Shown: positions 1 through 9,326, numbered from the stretch's first letter. The stretch is 64,000 nt of DNA from Gammaproteobacteria bacterium (GCA_027006175.1 JALTKS010000038.1:88080-152079), one strand, 5' to 3'. Program-made: numbers and translations. Notes: a model not told the origin generated them from the letters alone.

Positions 1-581
1 TCCGCCGATTCATCGTTACCTCATTCTTACTATTGGTTGGCATTAGTATCATCTTAACCGACCGCAAAAAATTCGATCAGCAACGCTTTAATTACCGTAT
101 GGCAAAAATTCTCACCTATGCCTTATTAGTCACCCTCGGTAGTTACATGATGTTTCCTGAAAGCTTCATCTACTTTGGTATTTTGCATTTTATTATTGCC
201 GCCAGCATTCTCGGCTTACTGTTCCGAAAATATTACTGGTTCAATCTTATTCTCGGAGTGGGGATCCTCATTCTCGATTTGCTCTACAGTAACCCCCTAT
301 TTGATAACCCCATGCTTAACTGGATTGGCTTCACCACCTACCTCCCCTATACCGAAGACTATGTTCCGTTAGTACCGTGGTTTGGTGTCGTGCTGATTGG
401 CATGTTTCTTGGGCGCGCATTGTTTTTAAATAACACCCCCTCATGGTTGGCATGGAAAGTCGATAACCCTCTCAGCAAAACACTTGCCTTCGGCGGGCGT
501 TACAGCTTACATATTTATATACTGCACCAACCTATTTTCATCGGACTTATCATGCTCGTGTCTGGAAGAACTCCTATTTAG
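1..581 (+). CDS. Membrane acyltransferase of the HGSNAT/DUF1624 type, 5' end outside the window
   Basis: The frame is open from base 3 with no stop, so this is the C-terminal part of a longer gene; the TTG at 33 is probably internal. The visible 190 residues form about five hydrophobic segments. The family-like features are a short segment containing FGILH, a loop with VPWFG followed by a glycine-rich helix, and a final helix with GRYSLHIYILHQP. These match the heparan-alpha-glucosaminide N-acetyltransferase-like family (YeiB/DUF1624 relatives), integral membrane proteins thought to move acyl groups across the membrane. The substrate cannot be told from the sequence. The gene ends ten bases before the next small gene. 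Confidence 0.6.
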   Translation, partial: RRFIVTSFLLLVGISIILTDRKKFDQQRFNYRMAKILTYALLVTLGSYMMFPESFIYFGILHFIIAASILGLLFRKYYWFNLILGVGILILDLLYSNPLFDNPMLNWIGFTTYLPYTEDYVPLVPWFGVVLIGMFLGRALFLNNTPSWLAWKVDNPLSKTLAFGGRYSLHIYILHQPIFIGLIMLVSGRTPI

Positions 582-591
582 CAGGCTAGCT

Positions 592-945
592 ATGCAAACA
601 TTAGTCATCATTTCTCGTGCTTATGTTATTTTCCTTGCTGTATTTGGGTTTATTTTTGGGCAACTCTTTGCTGGTGATTTTAATACAGGTCCTACACTTG
701 CGGGATTATTTGGCCTTGTTAGCGGCTTACTCGGTGGACAGTTCGCGCTGAAAACGCGGACTCGTTCACAAATCATTATCTTATGTTGTGTTATTAGTCT
801 ATTAGGCGTTGGCTTGGATGCGTATCATTATTATGCGTATTTAAATAGCTCAGGAAATTACTATGCGTGGTTCTTAATCGCCCCATTTAGTCTTTTCCTG
901 ATTGTGCTTATTGCTCGCCTTTACAAAAACATGCCAAATAAATAA
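592..945 (+). CDS. Small four-helix membrane protein, unknown function
   Basis: A 117-residue product starting at ATG 592 (MQTLVIISRA). I chose this start because the open frame upstream overlaps the preceding gene in another frame and an AGG lies about eight bases before 592. Four hydrophobic stretches are separated by short loops; the loop TRTRSQ is positively charged. The first helix pair is glycine-rich (LFGLVSGLLGGQ), suggesting tight helix packing. It follows the acyltransferase by ten bases and is probably co-transcribed with it. I do not recognise a family. Confidence 0.55.
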   Translation: MQTLVIISRAYVIFLAVFGFIFGQLFAGDFNTGPTLAGLFGLVSGLLGGQFALKTRTRSQIIILCCVISLLGVGLDAYHYYAYLNSSGNYYAWFLIAPFSLFLIVLIARLYKNMPNK

Positions 946-959
946 TGGAATAAAGAATG

Positions 960-1064
960 ATGAAAAAATTAATTTCTAATGTACTGATTATCAGTCTAAG
1001 CATATTACTGTCAGCTTGTGCCATTCCTGATCTTCCGGGGCCTATCGGTATTCCTGGTCTATAA
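960..1064 (+). CDS. Very small predicted lipoprotein (34 residues)
   Basis: Short gene read directly from the sequence. The product starts MKKLISN, has a hydrophobic signal segment and a clear lipobox LSAC, and a mature part of only about 15 residues rich in Pro, Gly and Ile (PDLPGPIGIPGL). A purine-rich GGAATAAAG lies in front, and ATG 957 is an equally possible start one codon earlier. Small lipoproteins of this kind exist in many Gammaproteobacteria; no function is inferred. It closes the plus-strand run of three genes. Confidence 0.5.
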   Translation: MKKLISNVLIISLSILLSACAIPDLPGPIGIPGL

Positions 1065-1079
1065 GCTCATTATGAGCTT
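1063..1079. terminator. Short hairpin between convergent genes
   Basis: A perfect 7-bp stem (AAGCTCA / TGAGCTT) with a TTA loop that is also the stop codon of the minus-strand dehydrogenase. It sits exactly where the two converging genes meet. There is no good T-run, so terminator function is only likely from position. Confidence 0.35.
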
Positions 1080-1951
1080 GCAATAAACATCTCTTTTTTT
1101 ATGCGATACAGGGCTGAAATATCTTCTTCCCCGTATCCAGCTTTTTGTAATCGTTCATAATGTAAACGCGTCATTTCTACAATGGGTAGGCGCATGTCAG
1201 TATCACTGACGGTTTCTATCATCTCTCGGCAAAGGTCTAGGTCTTTTTTATGCAGATCGACTTTAAAACCGGGTTTAAATTTATCCGCCACCATTGTTTT
1301 ACCCCTGTGTTGTAAAAACCAATTGCCTGCAGCCCCGTTGCTAATAACATCGATCACTTCTTCCAGAGGGAGTTGCATTGCCTCAGCAAAGGCGAGTGCT
1401 TCGGTTACCGCCTGATTAATTCCTGCTGCCATTATTTGGTTAACGGCCTTGGTCGCCTGACCTGATCCTGACGGCCCCATCCAACTAATCTTACTGCTTA
1501 TTGATGCTAAAACGGGTTTGGCTTTATTCAGCGCATCTTGATCACCACCGATCATCATGACTAATTTACCGTTCTTTGCGCCTTCTACGCCACCAGATAC
1601 AGGTGCATCAAGAAAATAGATATCTTTTGCTTTTAAGAATGCCGCAATCTCTTTTGCGGTTATTGCAGAAACAGTAGAAGTATCAACAATGATGCTACCC
1701 TTGCGTAGTGATGACATCATGACTGAAATAACGTCACGAATGTCATTATCGGCTGAAACACTGGTAATAATGAGATCTGATTGACTCGCAAGTTCAGTCA
1801 GGTCTTTCGCTATTGTTGCACCACAGTCTTCCGCTAATTTCTGGCTACGTTCAATGCTGCGGTTCCACGTTAGCTGTAACTGTCCTGTTTTTTGTAGGTT
1901 GGCAGCCATGCCGTAACCCATTGCACCTAAACCAATAAAACTCGCTTTCAT
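1070..1951 (-). CDS. NAD(P)-dependent beta-hydroxyacid dehydrogenase (GarR / 3-hydroxyisobutyrate dehydrogenase family)
   Basis: The 293 residues match the usual length of this family. The N-terminal Rossmann fold opens with GLGAMG at residues 7-12. The substrate-binding signature DAPVSGG lies near residue 115, and the conserved lysine region GQATKAVNQI near 165-175, followed by the all-helical C-terminal domain. Members oxidise or reduce short 3-hydroxy acids such as tartronate semialdehyde, 3-hydroxyisobutyrate or succinic semialdehyde; sequence alone does not separate these. The gene stands alone on the minus strand, so context gives no pathway. Confidence 0.85.
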   Translation of the reverse strand: MKASFIGLGAMGYGMAANLQKTGQLQLTWNRSIERSQKLAEDCGATIAKDLTELASQSDLIITSVSADNDIRDVISVMMSSLRKGSIIVDTSTVSAITAKEIAAFLKAKDIYFLDAPVSGGVEGAKNGKLVMMIGGDQDALNKAKPVLASISSKISWMGPSGSGQATKAVNQIMAAGINQAVTEALAFAEAMQLPLEEVIDVISNGAAGNWFLQHRGKTMVADKFKPGFKVDLHKKDLDLCREMIETVSDTDMRLPIVEMTRLHYERLQKAGYGEEDISALYRIKKEMFIASS

Positions 1952-2080
1952 CTTTAATCCCCAATAAAAAAATGGTCAAAATGACCACATCTAGTTCTTT
2001 TGTACTATATACGATTGTGCTAGCCAAATTTAGACTGACGCTCAACTAAATATCCTAATAATAAACCATGGTCATTTTTA

Positions 2081-2458
2081 ATGAGTCAGTACCGCCTTAG
2101 TTTTTGTGAAGTTATTCCCGTCTCTGATCAAATTACCGAAACCATTGTTGATGAAGACATTGAGGTAAATAATGTCATGATCGCGGAATATCATGAATGG
2201 CTCGCTCATCATCATGATGGCAACATTGGACTACTGATTAATAAAAAGAACCACTACAGCTATTCATTTGATGCGCAACTGGAAATAGGCGTCATTGACA
2301 AAATTAAAGCCATTGCAGTGATTGTTCCCGACGCAGCACGAGAAATTGCCGCAAATGCAATTTTAAATATGGGCATTCGCAGAAATATTTCCCATCATGT
2401 TTTTTACAGCCGAACGAAAGCAATTAAATGGCTTGAAGAAGAACTTGCAAAGTTTTAG
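2081..2458 (+). CDS. STAS/SpoIIAA-like hypothetical protein
   Basis: A 125-residue soluble protein. The alternation of strands and helices and the C-terminal YSRTKAIKWLEEEL resemble the SpoIIAA-like (STAS/SEC14 fold, DUF3478-related) proteins that end with a similar 'xxxAxxWL' helix. No phospho-acceptor serine motif is obvious. No strong Shine-Dalgarno sequence precedes the ATG. It ends six bases before the convergent DUF255-type gene. The function is unknown and the fold assignment is tentative. Confidence 0.45.
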   Translation: MSQYRLSFCEVIPVSDQITETIVDEDIEVNNVMIAEYHEWLAHHHDGNIGLLINKKNHYSYSFDAQLEIGVIDKIKAIAVIVPDAAREIAANAILNMGIRRNISHHVFYSRTKAIKWLEEELAKF

Positions 2459-2464
2459 ACCCTG

Positions 2465-4252
2465 TTACTTTACCCCATAAAGCGCATCAACCATTGGGTG
2501 GATATCCGCTTTATCAAACACCGGTAACGAACAACGTTGATTTGCGCAAGCAAATGCCGCCGCTTTTGGCAGTGCTGGATACTGCACATCCGGGTTTGGC
2601 ATAGCGCCTTCTGATTTATCCCACCATTCAATACGACGATAACTACCCGGGTAGGTTAATGCTTGTTTGTACAAGGTCTGTGATGTCTTGTCTTGCTTAC
2701 CACCAACAATGGTTATATGAGTTGGATCCGTTGCCAGCTCATAAGCTAATAATAAAATACCCGCTTCAGTTAAACGACTTGTTGCTACTTCTTCAGTCGC
2801 TAAATAACGCATAGCGCGTTCAGCTGTTTCTTTATATTGCTTGTCACCCGTTAAATGAAAGACTCGTATTGCTAGACGTGACACCGCAATGTTTTCATCA
2901 ATATGTGGCTGAGGTTTAATAATCGCATTATCAGGTGCATAGGATACGGCATAGCCAGCACCTTTTTCACCGGCGTAACGGAAGGTCTTATCAATATACT
3001 CAACTGTTTTTCTTGCGCGTTTTAGTTTCTCTCTATCACCAGTTGCTTGATATAGTGCAAGGTTCGCTTCTGCCGCGGCAACACTATCACCTAAATAGGG
3101 TCCACCTTTATCTTGCTTATCATGACGGTAGCCGCCATTCGCCATGGCACGTTCTGCTTCAACCCAGCGCATCGAACGTTGTGCAATGTCCAGGTAGTGC
3201 TTGTTACCCGTTGCCTGATAAAGACTCACCATGGCTCTTGATGCCCAGCCATTTTCCTGTGCATATTGGTGTTTATCAATAATAGGCATGCCTCTTGCTC
3301 GGCGTGCTTTATCATCTAAATCAAAATACTCACGGCTATGCACACCTTGTATTAAATCTGCGTCCTGGCTGGTATAGAAAACACCATCTTTGCTCATTAA
3401 AAAGGTTTCAAGATAACCGGCAATTTTTGTTGCTGCCTGTAAATATTTTTTATCGCCAAACTGTCGGTAGGCGAGTGCATAGGCACGCAAGTATCCCGAT
3501 TGTGATGGCATGATTTTTTCAAAATGTGGGTAATCCCATTTACCGCCAGTTGAATACTGGTAAACACCGCCCCAAACCGGATCAATTAATGCCATGGCGG
3601 CATCTAATGTATGAATAGCGCGTTTTTCTGCCTGTTTATCTCCGCCACGTGCGAGTAATAAATCATATTCAACACTGTCTCGATCTAAAAACTTCTGACC
3701 TAGTTTCAAACTGCCATAAACTGGATCGTAGGCATCAACATGGCTTTTTTGTAATTGTTTTTTTACCGACTCTGTCAACAAGGCGCTGCTGGCAAAGGTT
3801 TTCTTTTCTTGAATCGGTGCACCTTGCTCAGGGGTGGGATCATCCACAATCGCTTGTAATAATTTAGCCATGGCTTTAGGTGGAATGTAGCCAGCCCGTT
3901 TTACCAGCTCGGTCCCGTCTGCATTAAAGAAGATGGTCGCAGGCCAACCAAAATCCTGATAACGCCGTGCCAGATCAGGGCGGTTATTTTGGTCGACTTT
4001 CAAGGCAATATAATGGTCTTTAAGAATCTTTTTAACAACCGGATCAGAATAGGTTTTAGCTTCCATGACATGGCACCAATGGCACCAAACCGCTTCAAGA
4101 TCGAGGATGAGTAACTTGCCATCTCGTTTTGCTTCAGCAAACGCGGCATCATTAAAATCGCGCCACTGTACCCCGTCTTTGCTGTCTGATGTATTGGCTT
4201 GTGCGAATGATGTGATAAAAAGACTAAGTATTAAACTGGTTATTAAACGCAT
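2465..4252 (-). CDS. Secreted thioredoxin-fold protein of the DUF255/YyaL type
   Basis: 595 residues. A signal peptide of about 19 residues (MRLITSLILSLFITSFAQA) directs it to the periplasm. Residues about 25-140 form a thioredoxin fold with a CHWC active site in AVWCHWCHVM and the cis-proline region GWPATIFF. The rest is a helical toroid-like region with repeated WASRAM/YLAT segments, as in YyaL/SSP411 proteins. Family members are poorly characterised. The CXXC with a signal peptide suggests a periplasmic disulfide-related or cellobiose-epimerase-like toroid protein. It lies between converging and co-directional neighbours with no clear operon. Confidence 0.75.
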   Translation of the reverse strand: MRLITSLILSLFITSFAQANTSDSKDGVQWRDFNDAAFAEAKRDGKLLILDLEAVWCHWCHVMEAKTYSDPVVKKILKDHYIALKVDQNNRPDLARRYQDFGWPATIFFNADGTELVKRAGYIPPKAMAKLLQAIVDDPTPEQGAPIQEKKTFASSALLTESVKKQLQKSHVDAYDPVYGSLKLGQKFLDRDSVEYDLLLARGGDKQAEKRAIHTLDAAMALIDPVWGGVYQYSTGGKWDYPHFEKIMPSQSGYLRAYALAYRQFGDKKYLQAATKIAGYLETFLMSKDGVFYTSQDADLIQGVHSREYFDLDDKARRARGMPIIDKHQYAQENGWASRAMVSLYQATGNKHYLDIAQRSMRWVEAERAMANGGYRHDKQDKGGPYLGDSVAAAEANLALYQATGDREKLKRARKTVEYIDKTFRYAGEKGAGYAVSYAPDNAIIKPQPHIDENIAVSRLAIRVFHLTGDKQYKETAERAMRYLATEEVATSRLTEAGILLLAYELATDPTHITIVGGKQDKTSQTLYKQALTYPGSYRRIEWWDKSEGAMPNPDVQYPALPKAAAFACANQRCSLPVFDKADIHPMVDALYGVK

Positions 4253-4324
4253 ATCAAAATCCCTGTTATTGTAGGTCTATCCTTAACTATTTCCGCCTGA
4301 AATGCTGTGAACTATTCACACTTT

Positions 4325-6235
4325 TTACGGTAATTTATCTTCAAGATAGGTGTAACCTCGCAAACCCTGCTTGAGTTCTTTTAGGTAAAACTTCCTTAAA
4401 TCCACATGCAAATCTATTGCTTCTACCTTGACCTCGTAAATAGCTTGAAGTTCCTCGGGGTTAAAATGCACTGCTCGCAACACCTCATCGACACTGCTAC
4501 CTTGAATCGGTGTATCCACATAATGACTACCATCGGCATTCACTACCACGTGTACTGAATGTGTATCGCCAAATAAATTATGTATATCACCTAAAATTTC
4601 CTGATAAGCGCCCACCATAAACATACCTAATAAATAAGGCTGTTCTGGTTTTATAGCATGCAGTGGCATGCTGGATTCAATGCCTTCTGCATCCACATAG
4701 TGTTCAATCATGCCATCTGAATCACAGGTAATGTCATGAATGACACCCCGGTGGGTTGGTTCTTCATCCAGTCTTTGTAATGGCACAACTGGAAAAATCT
4801 GATCAATCGCCCAGACATCTGGCAAAGATCGAAATAATGAAAAATTACAAAATATCTTGTCGGCCATATTTTCATGCAAACTGTCCAGTATTTCCCGATG
4901 CCGACGAGATCGCGAGTTTAAATAGTGATAAAGTTTCTGACAAGTCGCGACAAAATATTGATCTACCTGCGCACGCTCAGATAAGTTAATCACGCCATGT
5001 GTGTACATCTGTTTTGCTTCTGCCAGCCAATGACTGATTTCGTGATAGGTCTCTACGGCACTTGCTTCATCTAAATGCTGCATAACTTGCCACATATCAT
5101 GCAATATCACCGGCGCTTGTTTGTCAGGTGCGAAGACTGTTGTACTATCGGCTGTTTCCGTATCAATAACATTAGTGATTAAAATAGCATGGTGCGCGGT
5201 CATGGCACGCCCGGACTCGGTAAAAATATCTAGTGCAGGCAGATGTTGTTGCTGACAAGTTTCTTGCAAGGTGCGTACAATCGTATTGGCATATTCCTGC
5301 AGTTGATAATTCATTGAACAAAAACTACGGCTACGCGTCCCTTCGTAATCAACACCCAGACCGCCCCCGACATCCACCACCTTAATCCGGGCACCTAAAC
5401 TATATAGTTCTGAATAAAAACGAGCGCACTCTCGAATGGCACATTGAATATCACGAATATTGGCGATTTGTGATCCCATGTGAAAATGCAGCATCTCCAG
5501 ACAATCGAGCATCCCTGCTTGTTGTAGCTGTTCAATCGCTTGTAATACCTGTGTTGCAGACAAACCAAATTTTGATTTCTCACCGCCACTGTTTTGCCAT
5601 TTACCTGCCGCCATGGATGCAAGGCGAATTCGCAAGCCTAGTAGCGGACGAATACCCAGATCTTCTGCCTCTGCAATGATCAGTGGGATTTCAGATAATT
5701 TTTCAACAACGATATAAACACGGTGTCCGAGCTGCTTACCTATTAATGCCAAACGGATATATTCACTGTCCTTATAACCATTACAGACAATTACCCCTTG
5801 CTCCTGACGAGCCAGACCAAGCACCGCCATTAATTCAGGTTTACTGCCTGCCTCTAATCCAACCGGTAAATCGTTGTCCGCCATTATTTCTTCAATAACT
5901 CGGCGCTGTTGGTTAACCTTAATTGGATAAATAGCCGTATGTTTACCCGTGTAATTATTTTTCTGCGCGGCCGCAACAAAAACCTGACATAACTGCTGTA
6001 CACGATCCTGTAATATGCCATCGAATCGCACTAAAACGGGTAAACCCACTTGTTGTTGCTGTAGCTCATCAACTAATTGGACTAAATTCACGGCTGATTG
6101 TGTTTGTCGGTCAGGCATAACCTGTAGCTCGCCATCAGCGCTAATACCCACATAGCCATCACTCCAGCTATCTATATTGTAAAGCTGTCTGGATCGCTCA
6201 ATATCCCAGTCTGATTGCGTCATGGTATGATTCAT
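4325..6235 (-). CDS. speA: Biosynthetic arginine decarboxylase
   Basis: 636 residues, the usual SpeA length. It converts arginine to agmatine with pyridoxal phosphate, the first step of the agmatine route to putrescine. The PLP lysine is K106 in YPIKVNQQ. The motif DVGGGLGVDYEGT and the C-terminal CNFSLFRSLPDVWAIDQIFP are typical of the fold III alanine-racemase-like decarboxylases. A second ATG five codons in is an alternative start. It is divergent from speE, sharing a promoter region of about 100 bp, which joins two enzymes of spermidine synthesis. No agmatinase gene is visible nearby. Confidence 0.95.
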   Translation of the reverse strand: MNHTMTQSDWDIERSRQLYNIDSWSDGYVGISADGELQVMPDRQTQSAVNLVQLVDELQQQQVGLPVLVRFDGILQDRVQQLCQVFVAAAQKNNYTGKHTAIYPIKVNQQRRVIEEIMADNDLPVGLEAGSKPELMAVLGLARQEQGVIVCNGYKDSEYIRLALIGKQLGHRVYIVVEKLSEIPLIIAEAEDLGIRPLLGLRIRLASMAAGKWQNSGGEKSKFGLSATQVLQAIEQLQQAGMLDCLEMLHFHMGSQIANIRDIQCAIRECARFYSELYSLGARIKVVDVGGGLGVDYEGTRSRSFCSMNYQLQEYANTIVRTLQETCQQQHLPALDIFTESGRAMTAHHAILITNVIDTETADSTTVFAPDKQAPVILHDMWQVMQHLDEASAVETYHEISHWLAEAKQMYTHGVINLSERAQVDQYFVATCQKLYHYLNSRSRRHREILDSLHENMADKIFCNFSLFRSLPDVWAIDQIFPVVPLQRLDEEPTHRGVIHDITCDSDGMIEHYVDAEGIESSMPLHAIKPEQPYLLGMFMVGAYQEILGDIHNLFGDTHSVHVVVNADGSHYVDTPIQGSSVDEVLRAVHFNPEELQAIYEVKVEAIDLHVDLRKFYLKELKQGLRGYTYLEDKLP

Positions 6236-6336
6236 TCCAGCATTTAAAGCGCTATTATCGCGCAGTACAAGCCTTCTTGCATTATCTATACGTGATCCGG
6301 TATCTTCGCGCTACATTCATTTTCTGGTCTTTTGTC

Positions 6337-7179
6337 ATGACACTCGACAATAGTTGGTTTAGCGAACCTTACGATGTAACCGGCAGCGCCTTTTCCCTTA
6401 AAATAAAGGCTAAACTGCACGATGAACAAACGCCTTTTCAACATATTGAAATCTATGAGACGGAAAGCTATGGGCGTTTAATGGTCTTTGATGGCTGTGT
6501 CATGCTGACCACACTGGATAATTTTATTTACCATGAAATGATGAGCCATCCTGCTCTGCTAAGCCATCCTGAGCCATGTGACGTGCTTATCATTGGTGGT
6601 GGAGATTGCGGCACACTGCGCGAAGTCTTAAAACATGACTCCGTACAACGATGTGTTCAGGTTGATATTGATGAACGTGTTACCCGTGTATCGGAAGACT
6701 ATTTCCCTGAACTCTGTGATAGCAATAATGATGCTCGCGCTGAATTATTGTTTGACGATGGTATTCAATACGTTGCTGATTGCGCTGATGCACAATTTGA
6801 TGTGATCATTATTGATAGCACCGATCCGGTCGGACAAGCCGCACGCCTGTTTGGTACTGAATTTTATACGGACTGCCAACGCATCACTCGTGATGGCGGT
6901 ATTCTTGTGGCGCAAAGTGAATCGCCACTGAAGCAACTCGACTTGATTAAATCCATGTCTAATAACATGAGGTCTGCCGGTTATTCCTCAACACACACCT
7001 TTGAATTTCCTCAAAGTTGTTACCCCACTGGCTGGTGGAGTTGTACGCTTGCCGGGAAAGAAAATAATTTTGAAAATATACGGCCATTAGATAATGGCGT
7101 GACAACAAAGTATTATACTACCGAATCGCACCTCGGTGGCCTGGTCTTAAGACCCTTTATTCAAGACGCGCTTAAATAA
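6337..7179 (+). CDS. speE: Spermidine synthase
   Basis: 280 residues from ATG 6337 (MTLDNSWFSEPYD). An upstream in-frame ATG at 6277 would add 20 residues with no similarity to the family, so the later start is preferred. The enzyme transfers the aminopropyl group of decarboxylated SAM to putrescine. Seen motifs: DNFIYHEMMSHPAL, the nucleotide loop GGGDCGTLREV, and the catalytic IDSTDPVGQAARLF. The loop normally reads GGGDGG; the cysteine here is unusual. The C-terminal PTGWWSC is typical. It pairs functionally with the divergent speA. Confidence 0.93.
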   Translation: MTLDNSWFSEPYDVTGSAFSLKIKAKLHDEQTPFQHIEIYETESYGRLMVFDGCVMLTTLDNFIYHEMMSHPALLSHPEPCDVLIIGGGDCGTLREVLKHDSVQRCVQVDIDERVTRVSEDYFPELCDSNNDARAELLFDDGIQYVADCADAQFDVIIIDSTDPVGQAARLFGTEFYTDCQRITRDGGILVAQSESPLKQLDLIKSMSNNMRSAGYSSTHTFEFPQSCYPTGWWSCTLAGKENNFENIRPLDNGVTTKYYTTESHLGGLVLRPFIQDALK

Positions 7180-7189
7180 CTCCTGACCG

Positions 7190-7633
7190 CTATTTACACC
7201 ATTTTTTCACTTCTGCCTTTGCGCGCGCTATAATCTTTGTACGCTCATCATCACCAATATAATTTCGCGCGCCATTCTCACCTTTATAATAAATAGTTCG
7301 CGATCTTACTATTCTTAAATGCTCTCTCTGGGCATTTTTACATTTTCTCTTTTGTTCTTTTTTAAGCTTTTTTTTCTCTTTTATTTTTTTATCTTGCTCA
7401 GCCCGTTCTTCTTGACGTCCTCTTAAATACTGCTCTGTTCTTGATTTTCTATTTTGAATATCTTGTGGGCTTTGCGGGTTTGCGGGGCTGACTTTTATTT
7501 TAACTTCTTTTGCTTTATCACTAACCGGCTTATCAGAAAAATGTACCTTGCCTGCCGCATCTGTCCAGCGATAAATCTCCGCTTGAAGAGGCAGCGCTAT
7601 CAGTAAAATCACCATGATGCTTATTGGTTTCAT
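7190..7633 (-). CDS. Periplasmic DUF4124-domain protein
   Basis: 147 residues. A signal peptide (MKPISIMVILLIALPLQA) is followed directly by the DUF4124 core EIYRWTDAAGKVHFSDKP. The middle is a very charged Lys/Glu/Arg coiled segment (about residues 60-105). Two cysteines (KCKN and the terminal KWCK) could form a disulfide. DUF4124 proteins are common envelope proteins in Proteobacteria without a settled role. It lies 18 bp downstream of the fetB-like gene and converges on speE with ten bases between. Confidence 0.75.
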   Translation of the reverse strand: MKPISIMVILLIALPLQAEIYRWTDAAGKVHFSDKPVSDKAKEVKIKVSPANPQSPQDIQNRKSRTEQYLRGRQEERAEQDKKIKEKKKLKKEQKRKCKNAQREHLRIVRSRTIYYKGENGARNYIGDDERTKIIARAKAEVKKWCK

Positions 7634-7651
7634 CGTCTGTTTATCCTAGCC

Positions 7652-8446
7652 TTATTTTCTCAAGCGATCCAATCGTAATCTTTCGCGTCCATCAAATAAA
7701 CGTCTGGAGCCTAAAACCACCGCTACCACTGAACCAAAACCTGTTCCTGCTGCAATTAAAAACATAATTAATATTTGATATTTCACCGCTTCAAGGGGTG
7801 GACTACCCGCCAGAATTTGACCTGTCATCATACCAGGCAGGCTAACAAGACCTGCTGCTGCCATCGAGTTAATAATAGGGATCATGCCATAACGCATAGA
7901 CTGACGGCGTATCGCCATAATTGATTTTTGTCCACTATGTCCCAGTATTAGTTGCGCCTCAATCTGCTTACGTTGTTCTCTGGCAGCCTGTGTTAATCGC
8001 TCTAAACCCAGCGCGATACCTGTCATGGTATTACCGAGCATCATCCCTAATAACGGGATTGAGTATTGTGGGGTATACCACGGTTCATTATTAATAATAA
8101 CGGTCAACGCGATAAAGGTGACAGTAAAGGTTGATAAAAACATCGACACGGTTCCCATACCAAAGCCCCACCAGCCTTTATATGGGTGTGTTTGACGTGC
8201 CATGACCTCACGTCCGGCAAATAACAGCATAACTGTCACAACAACAGTCATGTAAATCAGGTTAACGCTATCGAATAATATCTTTAAAATATATCCCACT
8301 AGCAATAATTGAATTGTTGTCCGTGCTGCTGCAATGAGCAACTGCCTTGTTACGCCTAGCTGCAACTTCAAGCCTAGTGCGGCTAATAACAGAACAAGTA
8401 GCGCCGCAATCGATAAATCCCATGCACTCAGTGAAATCATGTTCAT
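7652..8446 (-). CDS. fetB: FetB-type ABC permease (UPF0014)
   Basis: 264 residues with about seven hydrophobic segments. The family core is clear: GMMLGNTMTGIALGLERL, then the coupling stretch EAQLILGHSGQKSIM, then GLVSLPGMMTGQILAGSPPLEAVKYQI. In E. coli FetAB exports iron and eases oxidative stress; the same role is assumed here. The start overlaps the stop of the ATPase gene by four bases, so the two are translationally coupled and probably form one exporter. Confidence 0.85.
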   Translation of the reverse strand: MNMISLSAWDLSIAALLVLLLAALGLKLQLGVTRQLLIAAARTTIQLLLVGYILKILFDSVNLIYMTVVVTVMLLFAGREVMARQTHPYKGWWGFGMGTVSMFLSTFTVTFIALTVIINNEPWYTPQYSIPLLGMMLGNTMTGIALGLERLTQAAREQRKQIEAQLILGHSGQKSIMAIRRQSMRYGMIPIINSMAAAGLVSLPGMMTGQILAGSPPLEAVKYQILIMFLIAAGTGFGSVVAVVLGSRRLFDGRERLRLDRLRK

Positions 8447-9042
8447 GCCACCACCTCACTTAATCCTGTCTTATCAAAATGAAAATGCCTATCCGCCACT
8501 CTCTTGCTTTGTGCTACATCGTGACTTACCCAAATGATACCAGCGGGTTTTTGACGACAATAATCCAACAGTAATTTTTCTACTTTTGTCACACTAGCAG
8601 GATCAAGGTTGGCGGTGGGTTCATCTAATAACAAAAAGTCAGGTTGATTTTGCAATAAACGCAAAATAGCAAGGCGCTGTTTCTCGCCAGTTGAAAGCCG
8701 ATCAATAGACCATGTTAATGCTTCTTCTTCAAAACCAAGTGCCTGCAACTGTTTCGTATCAATCTCATGAATATGATCAGAAACCTGCTTGCCCCACCAC
8801 GCACTCTCAGCCGTCAATAGACCCACTTGTTTACGCCATTCCAGTGCTGATATTTCATTCACACTCACGCCGTCTATGCTTAATACTCCCTCATGCACAT
8901 CTAAATCAGCGACAGCCCGTAACAACAGCGACTTACCCACACCAGAAGGACCACTAATGACAACACATTCACCAGTATTTATTTCAATACTCGATGCAGG
9001 CAACCATTCGCTTTCCAGCTTATCAACGCGTAAACTTTTCAT
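8443..9042 (-). CDS. fetA: FetA-type ABC transporter ATPase
   Basis: 199 residues, a minimal ABC ATPase. Walker A GPSGVGKS, signature LSTGEKQRLAILR, Walker B FLLLDEPTANLD and the H-loop VSHDV are all present, so it should be active. It is coupled by a four-base overlap to the UPF0014 permease, which is the normal FetAB gene order. It is divergent from the CDGSH gene, with about 45 bp between the starts; this joins two iron-related functions at one promoter region. Confidence 0.85.
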   Translation of the reverse strand: MKSLRVDKLESEWLPASSIEINTGECVVISGPSGVGKSLLLRAVADLDVHEGVLSIDGVSVNEISALEWRKQVGLLTAESAWWGKQVSDHIHEIDTKQLQALGFEEEALTWSIDRLSTGEKQRLAILRLLQNQPDFLLLDEPTANLDPASVTKVEKLLLDYCRQKPAGIIWVSHDVAQSKRVADRHFHFDKTGLSEVVA

Positions 9043-9086
9043 ACTATATCAGCTACACTTTATTCAACGTCATTAAAGAGAACATT

Positions 9087-9326
9087 ATGGCAGAACCTGA
9101 ATGTCCACAGAAATATTCTTATGCCGTTGATCTAGAGGCAGGTGATTATTGGTGGTGTTCCTGTGGCCATTCCAGGAATCAACCCTTTTGTGACGGTTCG
9201 CATAAATACACCAACTTTGAACCAGTAAAACTCACCATCGACGAAACAACGCGGGTATGGCTATGTGGCTGCAAAAAAACCGAAGACGCCCCTTTTTGCG
9301 ATGGAAGCCATAAACAACTTGTTTAG
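9087..9326 (+). CDS. CDGSH iron-sulfur protein with two CDGSH motifs
   Basis: 79 residues from ATG 9087 (MAEPECPQ), with AAAGAG in front; the open frame upstream of this is not coding. Two tandem motifs CSCGHSRNQPFCDGSH and CGCKKTEDAPFCDGSH each bind a labile 2Fe-2S cluster through three Cys and one His, as in mitoNEET-type proteins. The bacterial double-CDGSH class is small and cytosolic. Its place next to fetAB suggests a part in iron or redox balance, but this is inference. Confidence 0.88.
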   Translation: MAEPECPQKYSYAVDLEAGDYWWCSCGHSRNQPFCDGSHKYTNFEPVKLTIDETTRVWLCGCKKTEDAPFCDGSHKQLV

